Positions 25,997-35,419 of a DNA stretch of 64,000 bases are shown here, in pieces. The stretch is from CAZNKU01 sp045541135 (lineage in GTDB: Bacteria; Bacillota; Clostridia; Monoglobales; Firm-18). Both the position numbers and the translations under genes were made by a program. Under the pieces are notes generated by a model that did no database searches, was not told the DNA's origin, and was given only the letters and a program-made list of their open reading frames with translations. The stretch spans positions 3,751-67,750 of the forward strand of contig JAZQIO010000089.1 in assembly GCA_045541135.1 (NCBI GenBank), read 5' to 3'. Each line of letters begins with the position of its first letter. Position 1 is the first letter of the stretch.

Positions 25997-26740
25997 ATGG
26001 AAGCAAATTTAAAGGTTAAATTACTTGCACATACCGAAAATCCCGAAAGGATAATAGCAACCGCTGCAAAGCTTTGCTATTCTTCTTCGGATATTGAGCA
26101 TATACACGAGGGACTTGATGATGAAAAAACCGAGGCTTTTATCCAAAGGCTAATGGATTTGGGGCACGAAAGTCCAACTGAACACGTTACCTTTACCTTT
26201 GGTGTGGAAGGTGTAAGCCGTGCACTTTTGGCACAGATTACACGCCACAGACTTGCAAGCTATTCAGTAAAATCCCAAAGATATGTTACAGAAGGGCAGT
26301 TTTCTTACATTGTGCCTCCTGCAATAAAAGATGACGAGGTTGCGTCAAAAAAATATGTTGAAACTATGGAATATCTTCAAAAGCAGTATGACGACATTAC
26401 TGAAATTTTAAAGAAAAAATACATAGAGGGCGGTATGACTGAAAAGGCAGCGGAAAAGCTTGCAATAGAAGACGCACGCTTTGTGCTTCCCAACGCTTGT
26501 GAAACAAAGATTGTTATGACCTTTAATGTTCGTTCTCTTATGAATATGTTCCACCACCGTTGCTGTGAACGTGCACAGTGGGAAATCCGTGCAATGGCTG
26601 ACGAAATGTTAAGACTTGTAAAAGAAATTGCACCGACTTTGTTTAAATATGCAGGACCTCCTTGTGTTTCGGGACCGTGTCCCGAAGGCAAAATGTCCTG
26701 CGGTAAGATGAAGGAAAAAAGGGAGAAATACCTATGTTAG
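25997..26740 (+). CDS. thyX: FAD-dependent thymidylate synthase ThyX
   Basis: ThyX makes dTMP from dUMP with methylene-tetrahydrofolate and FAD. The 247-residue protein has the diagnostic RHR-x7-S motif (R83-H84-R85 ... S93 in RHRLASYSVKSQRY) and a second catalytic region NVRSLMNMFHHRCCERAQWEIR. It overlaps tmk by 7 bases, so dTMP synthesis and its next phosphorylation are coupled. Confidence 0.96.
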   Translation: MEANLKVKLLAHTENPERIIATAAKLCYSSSDIEHIHEGLDDEKTEAFIQRLMDLGHESPTEHVTFTFGVEGVSRALLAQITRHRLASYSVKSQRYVTEGQFSYIVPPAIKDDEVASKKYVETMEYLQKQYDDITEILKKKYIEGGMTEKAAEKLAIEDARFVLPNACETKIVMTFNVRSLMNMFHHRCCERAQWEIRAMADEMLRLVKEIAPTLFKYAGPPCVSGPCPEGKMSCGKMKEKREKYLC

Positions 26741-27390
26741 TTGTAATAGAAGGTGTTGACGGCAGCGGTAAGCAGACCCAAAGCCAGATGCTCTACGACA
26801 GATTAAGTGAAAAATTTGAAGTTAAAAGACTTGCTTTTCCGAATTATGAAAGCGATACTTCCACCTTGGTTAAAATGTATCTTGGCGGTGATTTCGGCAC
26901 AAAGCCTGAAGATGTAAATGCCTATGCTTCCTCAACATTTTATGCGGCAGACCGTATAGGCAGCTTTTTAAAAGAGTGGAAAGTTGATTACGAATCAGGG
27001 AAATTTATTCTTTGTGACCGCTACACCACATCTAATGCGGTACATCAGGCAGGCAAGCTTGAGGGTGAGGCAAGGGATAAATATTTAGAATGGCTTTTTG
27101 ACTATGAATATAATCTTTTAGGACTTCCAAAGCCTGATTTTGTGTTTTTTTTGGATGTGCCCGTTGAAGTAAGCAGAAAGCTTATGGAAAACCGTAACAA
27201 CAAAATTACAGGTCAGCAGGAAAAGGATATTCACGAAAAAAACAGCGAATATCTTGAAAAATCCTACAACAACGCACTTTATGTTGCAAAAAAATGCGGC
27301 TGGAATGTAATAGAATGTGTAAAAGACGGTAAATTAAGAAGTATAGAAGATATTAATGACGAAATTTATAATTTGGTGATGAATGTATGA
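26734..27390 (+). CDS. tmk: Thymidylate kinase
   Basis: Phosphorylates dTMP to dTDP. The 218-residue protein has the P-loop GVDGSGKQT (7-15), the DR(Y/H) motif CDRYTTSNAVHQ and a LID region with NRNNKITGQQEKDIHEKN. The GSGKQTQ form of the P-loop is common in Clostridia and archaea. The start overlaps the end of thyX, and the stop overlaps the following DUF2156 start by four bases. Confidence 0.95.
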   Translation: MLVVIEGVDGSGKQTQSQMLYDRLSEKFEVKRLAFPNYESDTSTLVKMYLGGDFGTKPEDVNAYASSTFYAADRIGSFLKEWKVDYESGKFILCDRYTTSNAVHQAGKLEGEARDKYLEWLFDYEYNLLGLPKPDFVFFLDVPVEVSRKLMENRNNKITGQQEKDIHEKNSEYLEKSYNNALYVAKKCGWNVIECVKDGKLRSIEDINDEIYNLVMNV

Positions 27391-28265
27391 TGAATTTTAA
27401 ACCCATTGAGCTTGAAGATAAGGAGATTATAGATAAATACCTTGCGACAGAGCAAAATATGGGATGTGAAATGTGCTTCAGCAGTCTTTATATATGGCGT
27501 AAGGCGTATGATATGCGTTATGCGATAATTGAGGACTGCCTTGTGCTGTGGTCAAAAGACGGCGAAAATCCTGCAGGGCTTCGTTTTCCTGCCGGTAACG
27601 GTTATAGGCTTGGAGCGGCACGCAAGGCGTGTGACTATATGGTGTCTGTTGGTGAAAAGCCACAGTTTTATGGTGTTACTGCCGATGTTGTTGACTTTAT
27701 AAAAAAGAATAGCGATGAATATGAAATTTTAGATATGAGTATTTATTCCGACTACGTTTATGAAACGGAAAAGATGATAAGCCTGTCAGGAAAGAAGCTT
27801 CATTCCAAGAAAAATCATCTGAACAAATTTAAAAAGACGTATAAGTACGAATATGTAAATATAACACCTGAGGATAAAGAAGATATTTTAAATGCTTACG
27901 ACGGCTGGGCGGATTTGGGTGACGATAAATATTTGCTTGCCGAGCGTGAAGCTATCGGTGAAATAACGGAAAATATCAATGCCCTGGGCATAAAAGGTGC
28001 AATGCTTAAAGTAGACGGTGAAATTGTAGCATTTACCTTTGGTGATAAATTAACTGATGATATGGCAGTTATTCATATTGAAAAGGCAAATACTGCTTAT
28101 GACGGTGCTTATGCCGCAATAAATCAGATGTTTGCCGAAAATGAGTGGAGCGAATACAAGTATTTAAACCGCGAGGATGACTGCGGTCTTGAGGGACTTG
28201 AAAAAGCTAAAAAATCCTATCAACCTGTGTTTATGGTTGAAAAATATAAAGTTATAAGGAGATGA
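27387..28265 (+). CDS. DUF2156 (phosphatidylglycerol lysyltransferase C-terminal-like) protein
   Basis: The 292-residue protein matches the DUF2156 pattern: MNFKPIELEDKEIIDKYL, CEMCFSSLYIWRKAYDMRYAI, the SGKKLHSKKNHLNKFKKTY hinge and a double-GNAT-like fold ending in LNREDDCGLEGLEKAKKSYQPVFMVEKY. Relatives form the catalytic domain of MprF-type lipid aminoacylation enzymes, but this stand-alone soluble form has no membrane domain and an unassigned substrate. It is coupled to tmk by overlap (ATGATGA). Confidence 0.88.
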   Translation: MMNFKPIELEDKEIIDKYLATEQNMGCEMCFSSLYIWRKAYDMRYAIIEDCLVLWSKDGENPAGLRFPAGNGYRLGAARKACDYMVSVGEKPQFYGVTADVVDFIKKNSDEYEILDMSIYSDYVYETEKMISLSGKKLHSKKNHLNKFKKTYKYEYVNITPEDKEDILNAYDGWADLGDDKYLLAEREAIGEITENINALGIKGAMLKVDGEIVAFTFGDKLTDDMAVIHIEKANTAYDGAYAAINQMFAENEWSEYKYLNREDDCGLEGLEKAKKSYQPVFMVEKYKVIRR

Positions 28266-28270
28266 CAACA

Positions 28271-28813
28271 ATGGTAGCATTATTGTTGGCAGACGGTTTT
28301 GAAGAAATTGAGGCACTTACTCCCGTTGACATCTTGCGTCGTGCAGGTATAGATGTAAAAACCTATTCAATTAACGGCGATTTGTGCGTATGCGGAGCCC
28401 ACAACATTATGGTGGACGCAGATGACATAATTGAAAACGTAAATTATGACAGCGTAGAAGCTGTAATATTACCCGGCGGTATGCCCGGTGCGGATAACCT
28501 TGAAAATTGCAAAGAGGTGCAGGAGCTTTTGGAATATGCTTCAGAAAACGGAAAGCTTATGTGCGCCATTTGTGCCGCACCAAAGGTTTTGGGTAAATTC
28601 GGCTACCTTAAGGGTAAAAAGGCTACTTGCTTCCCCGGCTTTGAAGAATGTCTTTTGGGTGCAGAGTCAACGGGAAAAAGAGTAGTTACAGACGGTAATG
28701 TAATTACCTCTAAAGGTATGGGTACTGCCATGGATTTTGCGCTGGCAATACTTGAATATATGAAAGGTAAGGAAGTAGCGGATAAAATGGCAGCTACTAC
28801 ACAGTATAAGTAA
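28271..28813 (+). CDS. DJ-1/PfpI-family protein (YajL-like)
   Basis: From the ATG at 28271, nine bases after AAGGAG, the protein has 180 residues; an ATG at 28262 is too close to that site. It has the DJ-1 features FEEIEALTPVDILRRAG, the strand VILPGGMPGADNL and the nucleophilic elbow AICAAPKVLG with a Cys at about 101. Members act as protein deglycases or redox chaperones; the exact activity is debated. Confidence 0.9.
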   Translation: MVALLLADGFEEIEALTPVDILRRAGIDVKTYSINGDLCVCGAHNIMVDADDIIENVNYDSVEAVILPGGMPGADNLENCKEVQELLEYASENGKLMCAICAAPKVLGKFGYLKGKKATCFPGFEECLLGAESTGKRVVTDGNVITSKGMGTAMDFALAILEYMKGKEVADKMAATTQYK

Positions 28814-28822
28814 GGTGATTTT

Positions 28823-29713
28823 ATGGGTAGAAGCAACAAAATAGTGCCACAGTCTATGTGCAATTGGCTTTTGCTTTTGGTTTTTATAATGCAGTTTGTT
28901 GTTTCTCTGTGTGCAAGAAGCGTGTGGGGAATATTCAGCAGTAAGCCTCTTAATCAGTATGAATATATACTGATTGTTGAAATTCTTGCTGTTGCAGTGC
29001 CCACTGTTTTGCTTTGTATTTTTAACGAATCGGGCTTTGTTAAAACCTTCGGAGTAAAATCGGTACATTTTTCCAAGGTGTGGAAATGTGTGTGCCTTGG
29101 TCTTTGTCTGCAACCGGTGGCGGTTGTTGCAAATTTGCTGTGGCAAAGGCTTGTGGGCATTGCAACTTCCCTGTCCTATGTATCGGCTCCGTGGAGTATT
29201 GAAAGCTTTGTGATGATTTTTGTGTTTACCTGTGTTGTTCCGGCTTTGAGTGAGGAATTTTTATTAAGGGGTATGTACCTTTCTTCAGTTAAAAGAAAGG
29301 GTTATACTTTTTCCATTGTTGTAAGCACTTTGATGTTTGTGCTTTTACATTCGGACCCGTCATCAGTTGCGTCACATACCATACTTGGAGCATCAGCGGC
29401 TTTTGCGGTGTTGAATACAAATTCTGTTTTTGCCGGAGTTTTTGTGCATCTTTCTTTTAATCTTGGGGGAATGCTTGCAGATTACACAGTTGGTAATTTC
29501 TACACGCCCGGTGGATTTATAGGGACTTTTGAATTTTATCTTGTTCTCGGTGGAGCTTGCCTGGTGCTTTCGAGTCTTTTGTTTAAAGGTATTTATGCCA
29601 AAAAAATGAAAAAGACAGCATCTTCGGAATTTATTCCGAATTTATTTAAGGCGGTTTTTAACTTGCCTGTTTTAATTATTATTTTAATTTACATATTCAG
29701 AATTGTAGGGTGA
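28823..29713 (+). CDS. CPBP-family intramembrane metalloprotease
   Basis: The 296-residue protein has about seven or eight membrane segments. The CPBP (Abi) motifs are EEFLLRG (E144-E145 with R149), a His in FVLLHSDPS (H176) and FVHLSFN (H209, N213), which bind the metal. Roles in the family include prenyl-protein-like processing and bacteriocin immunity; nothing next to it suggests a bacteriocin. It sits 9 bases after the DJ-1 gene and 6 before mltG. Confidence 0.9.
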   Translation: MGRSNKIVPQSMCNWLLLLVFIMQFVVSLCARSVWGIFSSKPLNQYEYILIVEILAVAVPTVLLCIFNESGFVKTFGVKSVHFSKVWKCVCLGLCLQPVAVVANLLWQRLVGIATSLSYVSAPWSIESFVMIFVFTCVVPALSEEFLLRGMYLSSVKRKGYTFSIVVSTLMFVLLHSDPSSVASHTILGASAAFAVLNTNSVFAGVFVHLSFNLGGMLADYTVGNFYTPGGFIGTFEFYLVLGGACLVLSSLLFKGIYAKKMKKTASSEFIPNLFKAVFNLPVLIIILIYIFRIVG

Positions 29714-29719
29714 TATATT

Positions 29720-30862
29720 GTGGATTTTCAGGAAAACAAAGAACTGTTTGAAAATTTTGAAGAAAAAAATAACAACGACGAAAATATAAATACCAAAGGC
29801 TTTGATTCTGCAAATCCCCTGCCGCAAAATAATATCAATAAAAAGCCCGGAAAGAAAAAATCCTGCCTGGGTACTTTGGTAAAAGCAGGCGTTTCCGTGG
29901 CTTTTATAATTGCAGTTTGTTTTGCCGTTTTTTGTCTTGCGGACATAAACGGATGCGGTGGTAACGAAAACGCAATTTACATTGAAATTCCCGAAGGGTC
30001 AAACCTGAAAGAAATTTCTGCACTTTTAATTGATAAAGAAATTATAAGCAATGAAGATGTGTTCTATCTGTATGCAAGAGACCGTGCAACGGATTTTAAA
30101 GCAGGACTTCATATTTTTAACACCGCTATGTCTTATGATGAAATATGTAATTCACTGAGTGAAATACCTAAAAAGGAAACCGTTAAGGTTCTTATTCCCG
30201 AGGGCTATGAACTGCGGCTTATGGCTAAGGCGTATGAAGAAGCGGGACTATGCACTGCCGAAGAATTTATGGATGCGGCTGAAAACGGTGAATACAATTA
30301 TGATTTTATTACGGAAAAAAGCGGTGTAAGATATAAGCTTGAAGGATTTTTGTTTCCTGCAACTTATGAGTTCGAGTACGGAGTATCTGCATATGATATA
30401 ATAGATAAAATGCTTTATACGTTTGACAGCTTCTATACCGATGAATATGCCGCAAGAGCAAAAGAGCTTGGTATGACTGTTTACGATGTTGTGACACTTG
30501 CATCCGTTGTGGAAAGGGAAGCCGCAAGTGTTGAAGAGCATAAAAAGGTTGCAGGAGTATTTTATAACCGTTTGAATATTGGTATGAAGCTGGAATCCTG
30601 CGCTACTGTACAGTATATTTTAAAAGAACGCAAACCGGTGCTTTCCATTGCTGATACAAAAACAGATTCCCCTTACAATACCTATAAATATTCGGGCTTG
30701 CCTGTGGGACCTGTTGCATCGCCAAGCCTTAGCGCAATAGATGCAGTGCTGTATCCGGAGGAGCATGATTACTTCTTCTTTGTAGCAAAGGCAGACGGCA
30801 GTGGACATGTTTTTTCACGTACACTTGAAGAACACAACAGAGCAGTTAGTCAGAATCAGTAA
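29720..30862 (+). CDS. mltG: Endolytic murein transglycosylase MltG
   Basis: MltG cleaves nascent glycan strands and so sets their length. The 380-residue protein has a cytoplasmic N-terminal tail of about 50 residues, a membrane segment (52-75), a LysM-like region (IEIPEGSNLKEISALLIDKEIIS) and the YceG domain with the catalytic Glu in TLASVVEREAASVEEHKKVAGVFYNRL. The start is a GTG. The order mltG-trmR-trhP matches the Bacillus yrrL-yrrM-yrrN/O arrangement. Confidence 0.94.
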   Translation: MDFQENKELFENFEEKNNNDENINTKGFDSANPLPQNNINKKPGKKKSCLGTLVKAGVSVAFIIAVCFAVFCLADINGCGGNENAIYIEIPEGSNLKEISALLIDKEIISNEDVFYLYARDRATDFKAGLHIFNTAMSYDEICNSLSEIPKKETVKVLIPEGYELRLMAKAYEEAGLCTAEEFMDAAENGEYNYDFITEKSGVRYKLEGFLFPATYEFEYGVSAYDIIDKMLYTFDSFYTDEYAARAKELGMTVYDVVTLASVVEREAASVEEHKKVAGVFYNRLNIGMKLESCATVQYILKERKPVLSIADTKTDSPYNTYKYSGLPVGPVASPSLSAIDAVLYPEEHDYFFFVAKADGSGHVFSRTLEEHNRAVSQNQ

Positions 30863-30875
30863 AGGAAAATAAAAA

Positions 30876-31529
30876 ATGCAGAATAACGAAGAACATAACA
30901 TAAATTATGAATATATAACCCGTTACATAAGACGGACAATGAAGAAAAACGAAGGCTTGCTGGCTGAAATGGAGGAATATGCAAAAATTAACGAAGTTCC
31001 AATTGCACAGCCGGAAACAGCAAAGCTTATTGAAAATCTTATTCATATGTCGCCTTCTAAAAAGGTGTTGGAAATAGGCTCTGCAATCGGTTATTCTTCA
31101 ATTATTATGGCTAATGCGGGAGCGGATGTCACTACAATAGAACGTGACGAAAATATGTTTGAACCGCTGTTTTCCAATATAGAAAAAGCGGGGCACAAGG
31201 ATAACATTCACGTTCACCGTGGTGACGCGTTAGAAATACTTGATACAATAGACGGTAAGTTTGACTTTATATTTGTAGATGCCGCAAAGGGGCAGTATCT
31301 TGAATTTTTACCCCATTGTATGCGGATGCTTAAGGTTGGAGGAATAATGTTCAGCGACAACATCCTTTACAAAGGTATGGTTGCAACCGATGAGCTTTAC
31401 AAAAGAAGAAAGGTTACGATAATAAGACGCCTTCGTAATTATCTTGATACAATATGCAATATGGACGAGCTTAACACGGTTATTGTGCCCATAGGTGACG
31501 GTGCGGCAATAAGCTATCGACTTAAATAG
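30876..31529 (+). CDS. trmR: tRNA 5-hydroxyuridine methyltransferase TrmR
   Basis: This class I SAM methyltransferase of 217 residues belongs to the caffeoyl-CoA O-methyltransferase-like group that includes TrmR (YrrM), which makes 5-methoxyuridine at wobble position 34. It shows VLEIGSAIGYSSIIMA, the acidic TTIERDE and FIFVDAAKGQYLEFLP with the metal-binding Asp. Its position directly before the U32 hydroxylase gene strongly supports the tRNA role. Confidence 0.9.
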   Translation: MQNNEEHNINYEYITRYIRRTMKKNEGLLAEMEEYAKINEVPIAQPETAKLIENLIHMSPSKKVLEIGSAIGYSSIIMANAGADVTTIERDENMFEPLFSNIEKAGHKDNIHVHRGDALEILDTIDGKFDFIFVDAAKGQYLEFLPHCMRMLKVGGIMFSDNILYKGMVATDELYKRRKVTIIRRLRNYLDTICNMDELNTVIVPIGDGAAISYRLK

Positions 31530-31540
31530 GAGGATTTACA

Positions 31541-32764
31541 TTGATTAAAAAACCCGAAATTTTAGCTCCTGCAGGAGATTATGACAAATTAGTTGCCGCA
31601 GTACAGTACGGTGCAGACGCAGTGTACCTTGGCGGTGAAGAATTTTCCATGCGTGTTGCATGTAACAATTTCAGCGATGACGAGCTTAAAAGAGGCATAG
31701 ATTTTGCCAAGGAAAACGGCAAAAAAATTTATATTGCCACAAATGTTATTATGAAAAATAATGACCTGGAAAACGTGGGTAGATTTGCGGAAAAAATCTA
31801 TTCCTACGGTGCAGATGCGGTTATTCTTTCGGATATTGGTGCTTTTGATATTGTAAAAAACACCGTGCCGAATCTTGATATTCACATAAGCACACAGGCA
31901 AATACAAATAACTATGCAAGTGCAAATATGTGGCACAAGCTTGGAGCAAGCCGTGTTGTGCTTTCCCGTGAAATGTCATACCCTGAGGTTAAAGAGCTTC
32001 GTGAAAAGACGGATAAGGACTTGGAGCTTGAGCTTTTTGTACACGGTGCAATGTGCGTTTCCTATTCGGGAAGATGCTTGCTAAGTAGTTTTATGACGGG
32101 CAGAGAAGCAAACAGAGGTGCCTGTGCTCAGCCTTGCAGATGGAAATATTATCTGATGGAAGAAAAAAGACCCGGTGAATATATACAGGTTTTTGAAGAG
32201 GATAACGGCAGTTATTTCTTTAACTCAAAGGATTTGTGCCTTATTGAATTTATTCCGGAGCTTGTGGATGCAGGTGTTACAAGCTTTAAAATTGAGGGTA
32301 GAGTTAAAAGTGAATACTACGTGGCAAATACTGTAAAGGCATACCGTCACGAAATTGACAGATATTATGAAAATCCCGACAAATACGTTTTTGACCCACG
32401 TCAGCTTGAAGAGCTTAAAAAAGTAAGCCACAGGGTTTATTCTCACGGCTTCTGGCACGGTGCACCTACATCTGACGGTCAGGTATACGACAGCAGTGCA
32501 TATATCCGTGATTATGAGGTTGTTGGTGTTGTAAAGGAATGCGATGATGATGGCAACGTGGTGGTGCTGCAGAAAAACAAGTTTTCTGTAGGCGAAACCT
32601 TAGAGGTTATGCAACCTGTAAACGATACAATTGAGTTTGTTGTAGAGGCTATGCAGGATGAAAAAGGTAATGAAATAGAAACAGCTCCACACGGTAAAAT
32701 GCTGGTTAAAATGAGGTTGCCTCAAAAAGTAGAAGTAAACAGTATGTTAAGAAAGAAAAAATAA
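31541..32764 (+). CDS. trhP: U32-family tRNA 5-hydroxyuridine synthase TrhP
   Basis: The 407-residue U32 protein starts MIKKPEILAPAGDYDKLVAAVQYGADAVYLGG, the standard opening, and carries the full U32 signature (163-183: ELELFVHGAMCVSYSGRCLLS) plus a Cys cluster CAQPC just after. U32 proteins of this type hydroxylate U34 of tRNA using prephenate-derived chemistry and an Fe-S cluster. It is usually made as two paralogues in Bacillus; one is seen here. The adjacent TrmR would then methylate its product. Confidence 0.92.
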   Translation: MIKKPEILAPAGDYDKLVAAVQYGADAVYLGGEEFSMRVACNNFSDDELKRGIDFAKENGKKIYIATNVIMKNNDLENVGRFAEKIYSYGADAVILSDIGAFDIVKNTVPNLDIHISTQANTNNYASANMWHKLGASRVVLSREMSYPEVKELREKTDKDLELELFVHGAMCVSYSGRCLLSSFMTGREANRGACAQPCRWKYYLMEEKRPGEYIQVFEEDNGSYFFNSKDLCLIEFIPELVDAGVTSFKIEGRVKSEYYVANTVKAYRHEIDRYYENPDKYVFDPRQLEELKKVSHRVYSHGFWHGAPTSDGQVYDSSAYIRDYEVVGVVKECDDDGNVVVLQKNKFSVGETLEVMQPVNDTIEFVVEAMQDEKGNEIETAPHGKMLVKMRLPQKVEVNSMLRKKK

Positions 32765-32766
32765 TA

Positions 32767-32795
32767 TTGACTATTTTTTACAATAGTTGTATAAT
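32767..32795 (+). promoter_or_regulatory. Promoter of the secreted acidic-tail protein
   Basis: TTGACT (32767-32772) and TATAAT (32790-32795), spacer 17. Confidence 0.65.
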
Positions 32796-32829
32796 TTAAA
32801 AAGATTTTATTTGTATAGGAGAAATGAAA

Positions 32830-33801
32830 ATGAAAAAAGTATTGTCCTTAATTTTAATGCTTGTTGTTGTTTTTACAATGGGTGCAAGCACTGTTATGGC
32901 AGATGCGTATGTTGAAGAATTGGTTGCTACCTATGAAAGCGCGGGTATGGGAGAACAGGAAGTTCAGGCTTTATTTGCCGAAATGGGTTTAGATCTTAAC
33001 CTTGAAACAATGCAGATAACAGATGCATCCGGTGCAGTCCTTTCAGAAGAAGAATTTAATGCTTTGATGTCCGGTGGTGCTGTAACTGAATCAGCTCCGA
33101 CAAGTACTGCAACTCCCAATGAAGAAGATATTAAAAGTCAAAGAGAAGTGTACCTGTTTGAAAAAAATGGTGATAAAGTAAAGGTAGATATATATTTAAC
33201 CGGTACAGATAATCTTTTGAATTATGTAAATGAACAGGCTCAGGTTAACGGAGCGTCTTACGAAGATACAACGTTTGATGGCAATAGAGCTATATTAGTT
33301 AATACTATTGATGTTACACTTGACGAATTAGTTAACCAGGTGGGTGTTGGTTACTATGCAAAAGAAGGCTTGTTTGCAGATACAGAATATTTCTTCGTTC
33401 CTGTGGGTACTTTGGAGGGTTATGGTGAAGAAGGACAAGTTCTTCTTACGTACGCCTTTAAATTTGGTGGAAGAATTGAAAAGTTTGATATTGTAGTTGG
33501 TCAGTTAAATTCTTTTATAGTTGAAAATACAACGGTTAATTGGTTACCGATACTTATACTTGTTATAGCTTTAATTATTATTGCTCTTGTAGTTGTAATT
33601 GTGGTACTTACATTAAAGAGCAAAAAAAAGGTTGATAAGCAAAAGGCACTTAAGGATGAAGAGTTTGTAAGTGAAGACGAAATTTTTGAAGAGTTGATTG
33701 AAGAAGCAGGCATCGAAATTGAAGAGGTTGAAGAAGTCGAAGAAGTTGAAGATGTTGAAGATGTTGAAGAAGAAACTGCTGAAGACGAAGAAAACAAATA
33801 A
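32830..33801 (+). CDS. Secreted membrane-anchored protein with acidic repeat tail
   Basis: About 323 residues from the ATG at 32830, eight bases after AGGAG. There is a signal peptide (about 1-25, cleavage near VMADA), an extracytoplasmic domain (about 26-237), one membrane helix (about 237-258, VNWLPILILVIALIIIALVVVIVVL), a basic stop-transfer KSKKKVDKQK, and a cytoplasmic tail of repeated Glu-Glu-Val/Asp-Val. The family is not recognised. It has its own promoter and terminator, so it is monocistronic. Confidence 0.8.
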   Translation: MKKVLSLILMLVVVFTMGASTVMADAYVEELVATYESAGMGEQEVQALFAEMGLDLNLETMQITDASGAVLSEEEFNALMSGGAVTESAPTSTATPNEEDIKSQREVYLFEKNGDKVKVDIYLTGTDNLLNYVNEQAQVNGASYEDTTFDGNRAILVNTIDVTLDELVNQVGVGYYAKEGLFADTEYFFVPVGTLEGYGEEGQVLLTYAFKFGGRIEKFDIVVGQLNSFIVENTTVNWLPILILVIALIIIALVVVIVVLTLKSKKKVDKQKALKDEEFVSEDEIFEELIEEAGIEIEEVEEVEEVEDVEDVEEETAEDEENK

Positions 33802-33821
33802 TTAAATAAACAATTAAAAAG

Positions 33822-33857
33822 GAGTTGTCCGATATGTTCGGGCAACTCTATTTTTTT
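33822..33857 (+). terminator. Intrinsic terminator
   Basis: GAGTTGTCCGA (33822-33832) pairs with TCGGGCAACTC (33838-33848), followed by a T-run at 33851-33857. Confidence 0.9.
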
Positions 33858-33948
33858 GCCTTGAAACCCCATTATTTTGAAGAAAAAACAGTGATTTATA
33901 CCAAATGTTGTAAATTTCAAAAAATGTAATAAAAATGTAAAAAAACAC

Positions 33949-33977
33949 TTGATTTTTTCAAAAATATGCTATATAAT
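33949..33977 (+). promoter_or_regulatory. Promoter of the mraZ/dcw cluster
   Basis: TTGATT (33949-33954) and TATAAT (33972-33977) with a 17-base spacer, about 65 bases before the mraZ start. Confidence 0.65.
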
Positions 33978-34041
33978 AAAATCAAGTGGTTAAATTGTGG
34001 CAAAAAGTGGTGGCAATTCCCAAAAGGAAGGCGGTGACGGA

Positions 34042-34467
34042 ATGTTAGTAGGTGAGTTTCAACATAATATTGATGCCAAGGGCAGAATGATTATGCCTGC
34101 TAAGTTTCGTGACGAATTGGGAGAAAAATTTGTTATCACAAAAGGTCTTGATAAATGTCTTTTCGTTTTTTCGCAGGCGGAATGGGAAAAGCTTGACCAA
34201 AAGCTTTCGGAACAGTCACTTTCAAAGGGTAGAAAAATTCAGCGTTTTTTCTACGGCGGTATGACAGAATGTGAGCTTGACAAACAGGGACGTGTTCTTG
34301 TTCCACAGACACTTCGTGAATATGCAGAGCTTTTCAAGGATGCGGTTATTGTAGGTCTTGCGAAGCGTGCAGAAATATGGAACAAGGAAGAATGGGAAAA
34401 ACAGAATGCGGAATTTGTTGAGGATTCTGATGATGTTGCACTTCAGATGGAGGAACTTGGAATATGA
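34042..34467 (+). CDS. mraZ: Transcriptional regulator MraZ
   Basis: MraZ represses the division and cell-wall (dcw) operon by binding repeats in its own promoter. From the ATG at 34042 it has 141 residues, the family norm, and begins MLVGEFQHNIDAKGRMIMPAKFR. Two AbrB-like half-domains are present (about 5-50 and 76-120). An upstream in-frame extension to 33997 is rejected because it adds non-family residues. The stop overlaps rsmH by ATGA. Confidence 0.95.
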   Translation: MLVGEFQHNIDAKGRMIMPAKFRDELGEKFVITKGLDKCLFVFSQAEWEKLDQKLSEQSLSKGRKIQRFFYGGMTECELDKQGRVLVPQTLREYAELFKDAVIVGLAKRAEIWNKEEWEKQNAEFVEDSDDVALQMEELGI

Positions 34468-35396
34468 CGGAGTTTTCTCATATACCTGTTATGCTTAATG
34501 AGTGCATTGAAGCACTTGATATTAAAAAAGACGGTGTATATATTGACGGAACACTTGGGGGTGCAGGGCATTCTTCACACATTGCTCCTAAATGTGCAAG
34601 ACTTATCGGCATAGACCGTGACATTACGGCAATAAATACCGCTAAAGAGCGTCTTAAAGGGTTTAATGTTACTTTTGTTAATGATAATTACAACAATATA
34701 AATCATATTATGGAAGGTCTTGATGTTGACGGTATTGACGGAGTGCTTTTGGATCTTGGGGTTTCGTCTTATCAGCTTGATACTCCTGAACGTGGCTTCA
34801 GCTACCGTTATGATGCACCTTTGGATATGAGAATGAATGTAAACGACCCCGTGTCTGCTTATGATATTGTTAATACCTACGGACAAAAGGAGCTTGAAAA
34901 GATAATTTTTGAATACGGTGAAGAAAAATTCACCAGACCGATTGTTCGTAAAATAATAGAAAAAAGACAGGAAAAACCCATAGAAACAACATTTGAACTG
35001 GCAGATTTGGTTAAAAGCTGTATTCCTTTTAAAACACGTAAGGATGAAAAACATCCCGAAAAAAGAGTTTTTCAGGCTATAAGGATTGCGGTAAATGACG
35101 AACTTTCGGGATTAAGCCGGACAATTAAAGATTTTTGCGGATACTTAAAGCCCGGCGGAAGAATGGCAATTATTACATTCCATTCTCTGGAAGACAGAAT
35201 TGTTAAAACAACATTTGCTTCACTGGCTCAGGGGTGTATATGTCCTAAGGAATTTCCGGTTTGTATGTGTAACAACAAGCCTAAGGCAAAGATAATTACA
35301 AAAAAACCTATACTTCCTACAAAAGAGGAACTTTTGATAAACAGCAGGTCAGCAAGTGCAAAACTAAGAGTTTTGGAAAAGCTTGATGCTGAATAA
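34464..35396 (+). CDS. rsmH: 16S rRNA m4C1402 methyltransferase RsmH (MraW)
   Basis: Methylates the N4 of C1402 in 16S rRNA. The 310-residue protein has HIPVMLNECIEAL, the SAM motif GTLGGAGHSSHI, LLDLGVSSYQLDTPERGFSYR, FQAIRIAVNDEL and FHSLEDRIVK, all expected. It is coupled to mraZ by a 4-base overlap. Confidence 0.96.
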   Translation: MTEFSHIPVMLNECIEALDIKKDGVYIDGTLGGAGHSSHIAPKCARLIGIDRDITAINTAKERLKGFNVTFVNDNYNNINHIMEGLDVDGIDGVLLDLGVSSYQLDTPERGFSYRYDAPLDMRMNVNDPVSAYDIVNTYGQKELEKIIFEYGEEKFTRPIVRKIIEKRQEKPIETTFELADLVKSCIPFKTRKDEKHPEKRVFQAIRIAVNDELSGLSRTIKDFCGYLKPGGRMAIITFHSLEDRIVKTTFASLAQGCICPKEFPVCMCNNKPKAKIITKKPILPTKEELLINSRSASAKLRVLEKLDAE

Positions 35397-35419
35397 ATTA
35401 TAAGAAAGGAGAAAACTTA

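Noticed and set aside
33997..34041. N-terminal extension of MraZ
   Set aside because: Adds residues not seen in the family; the ATG at 34042 gives the standard opening MLVGEFQHNIDAKGR.
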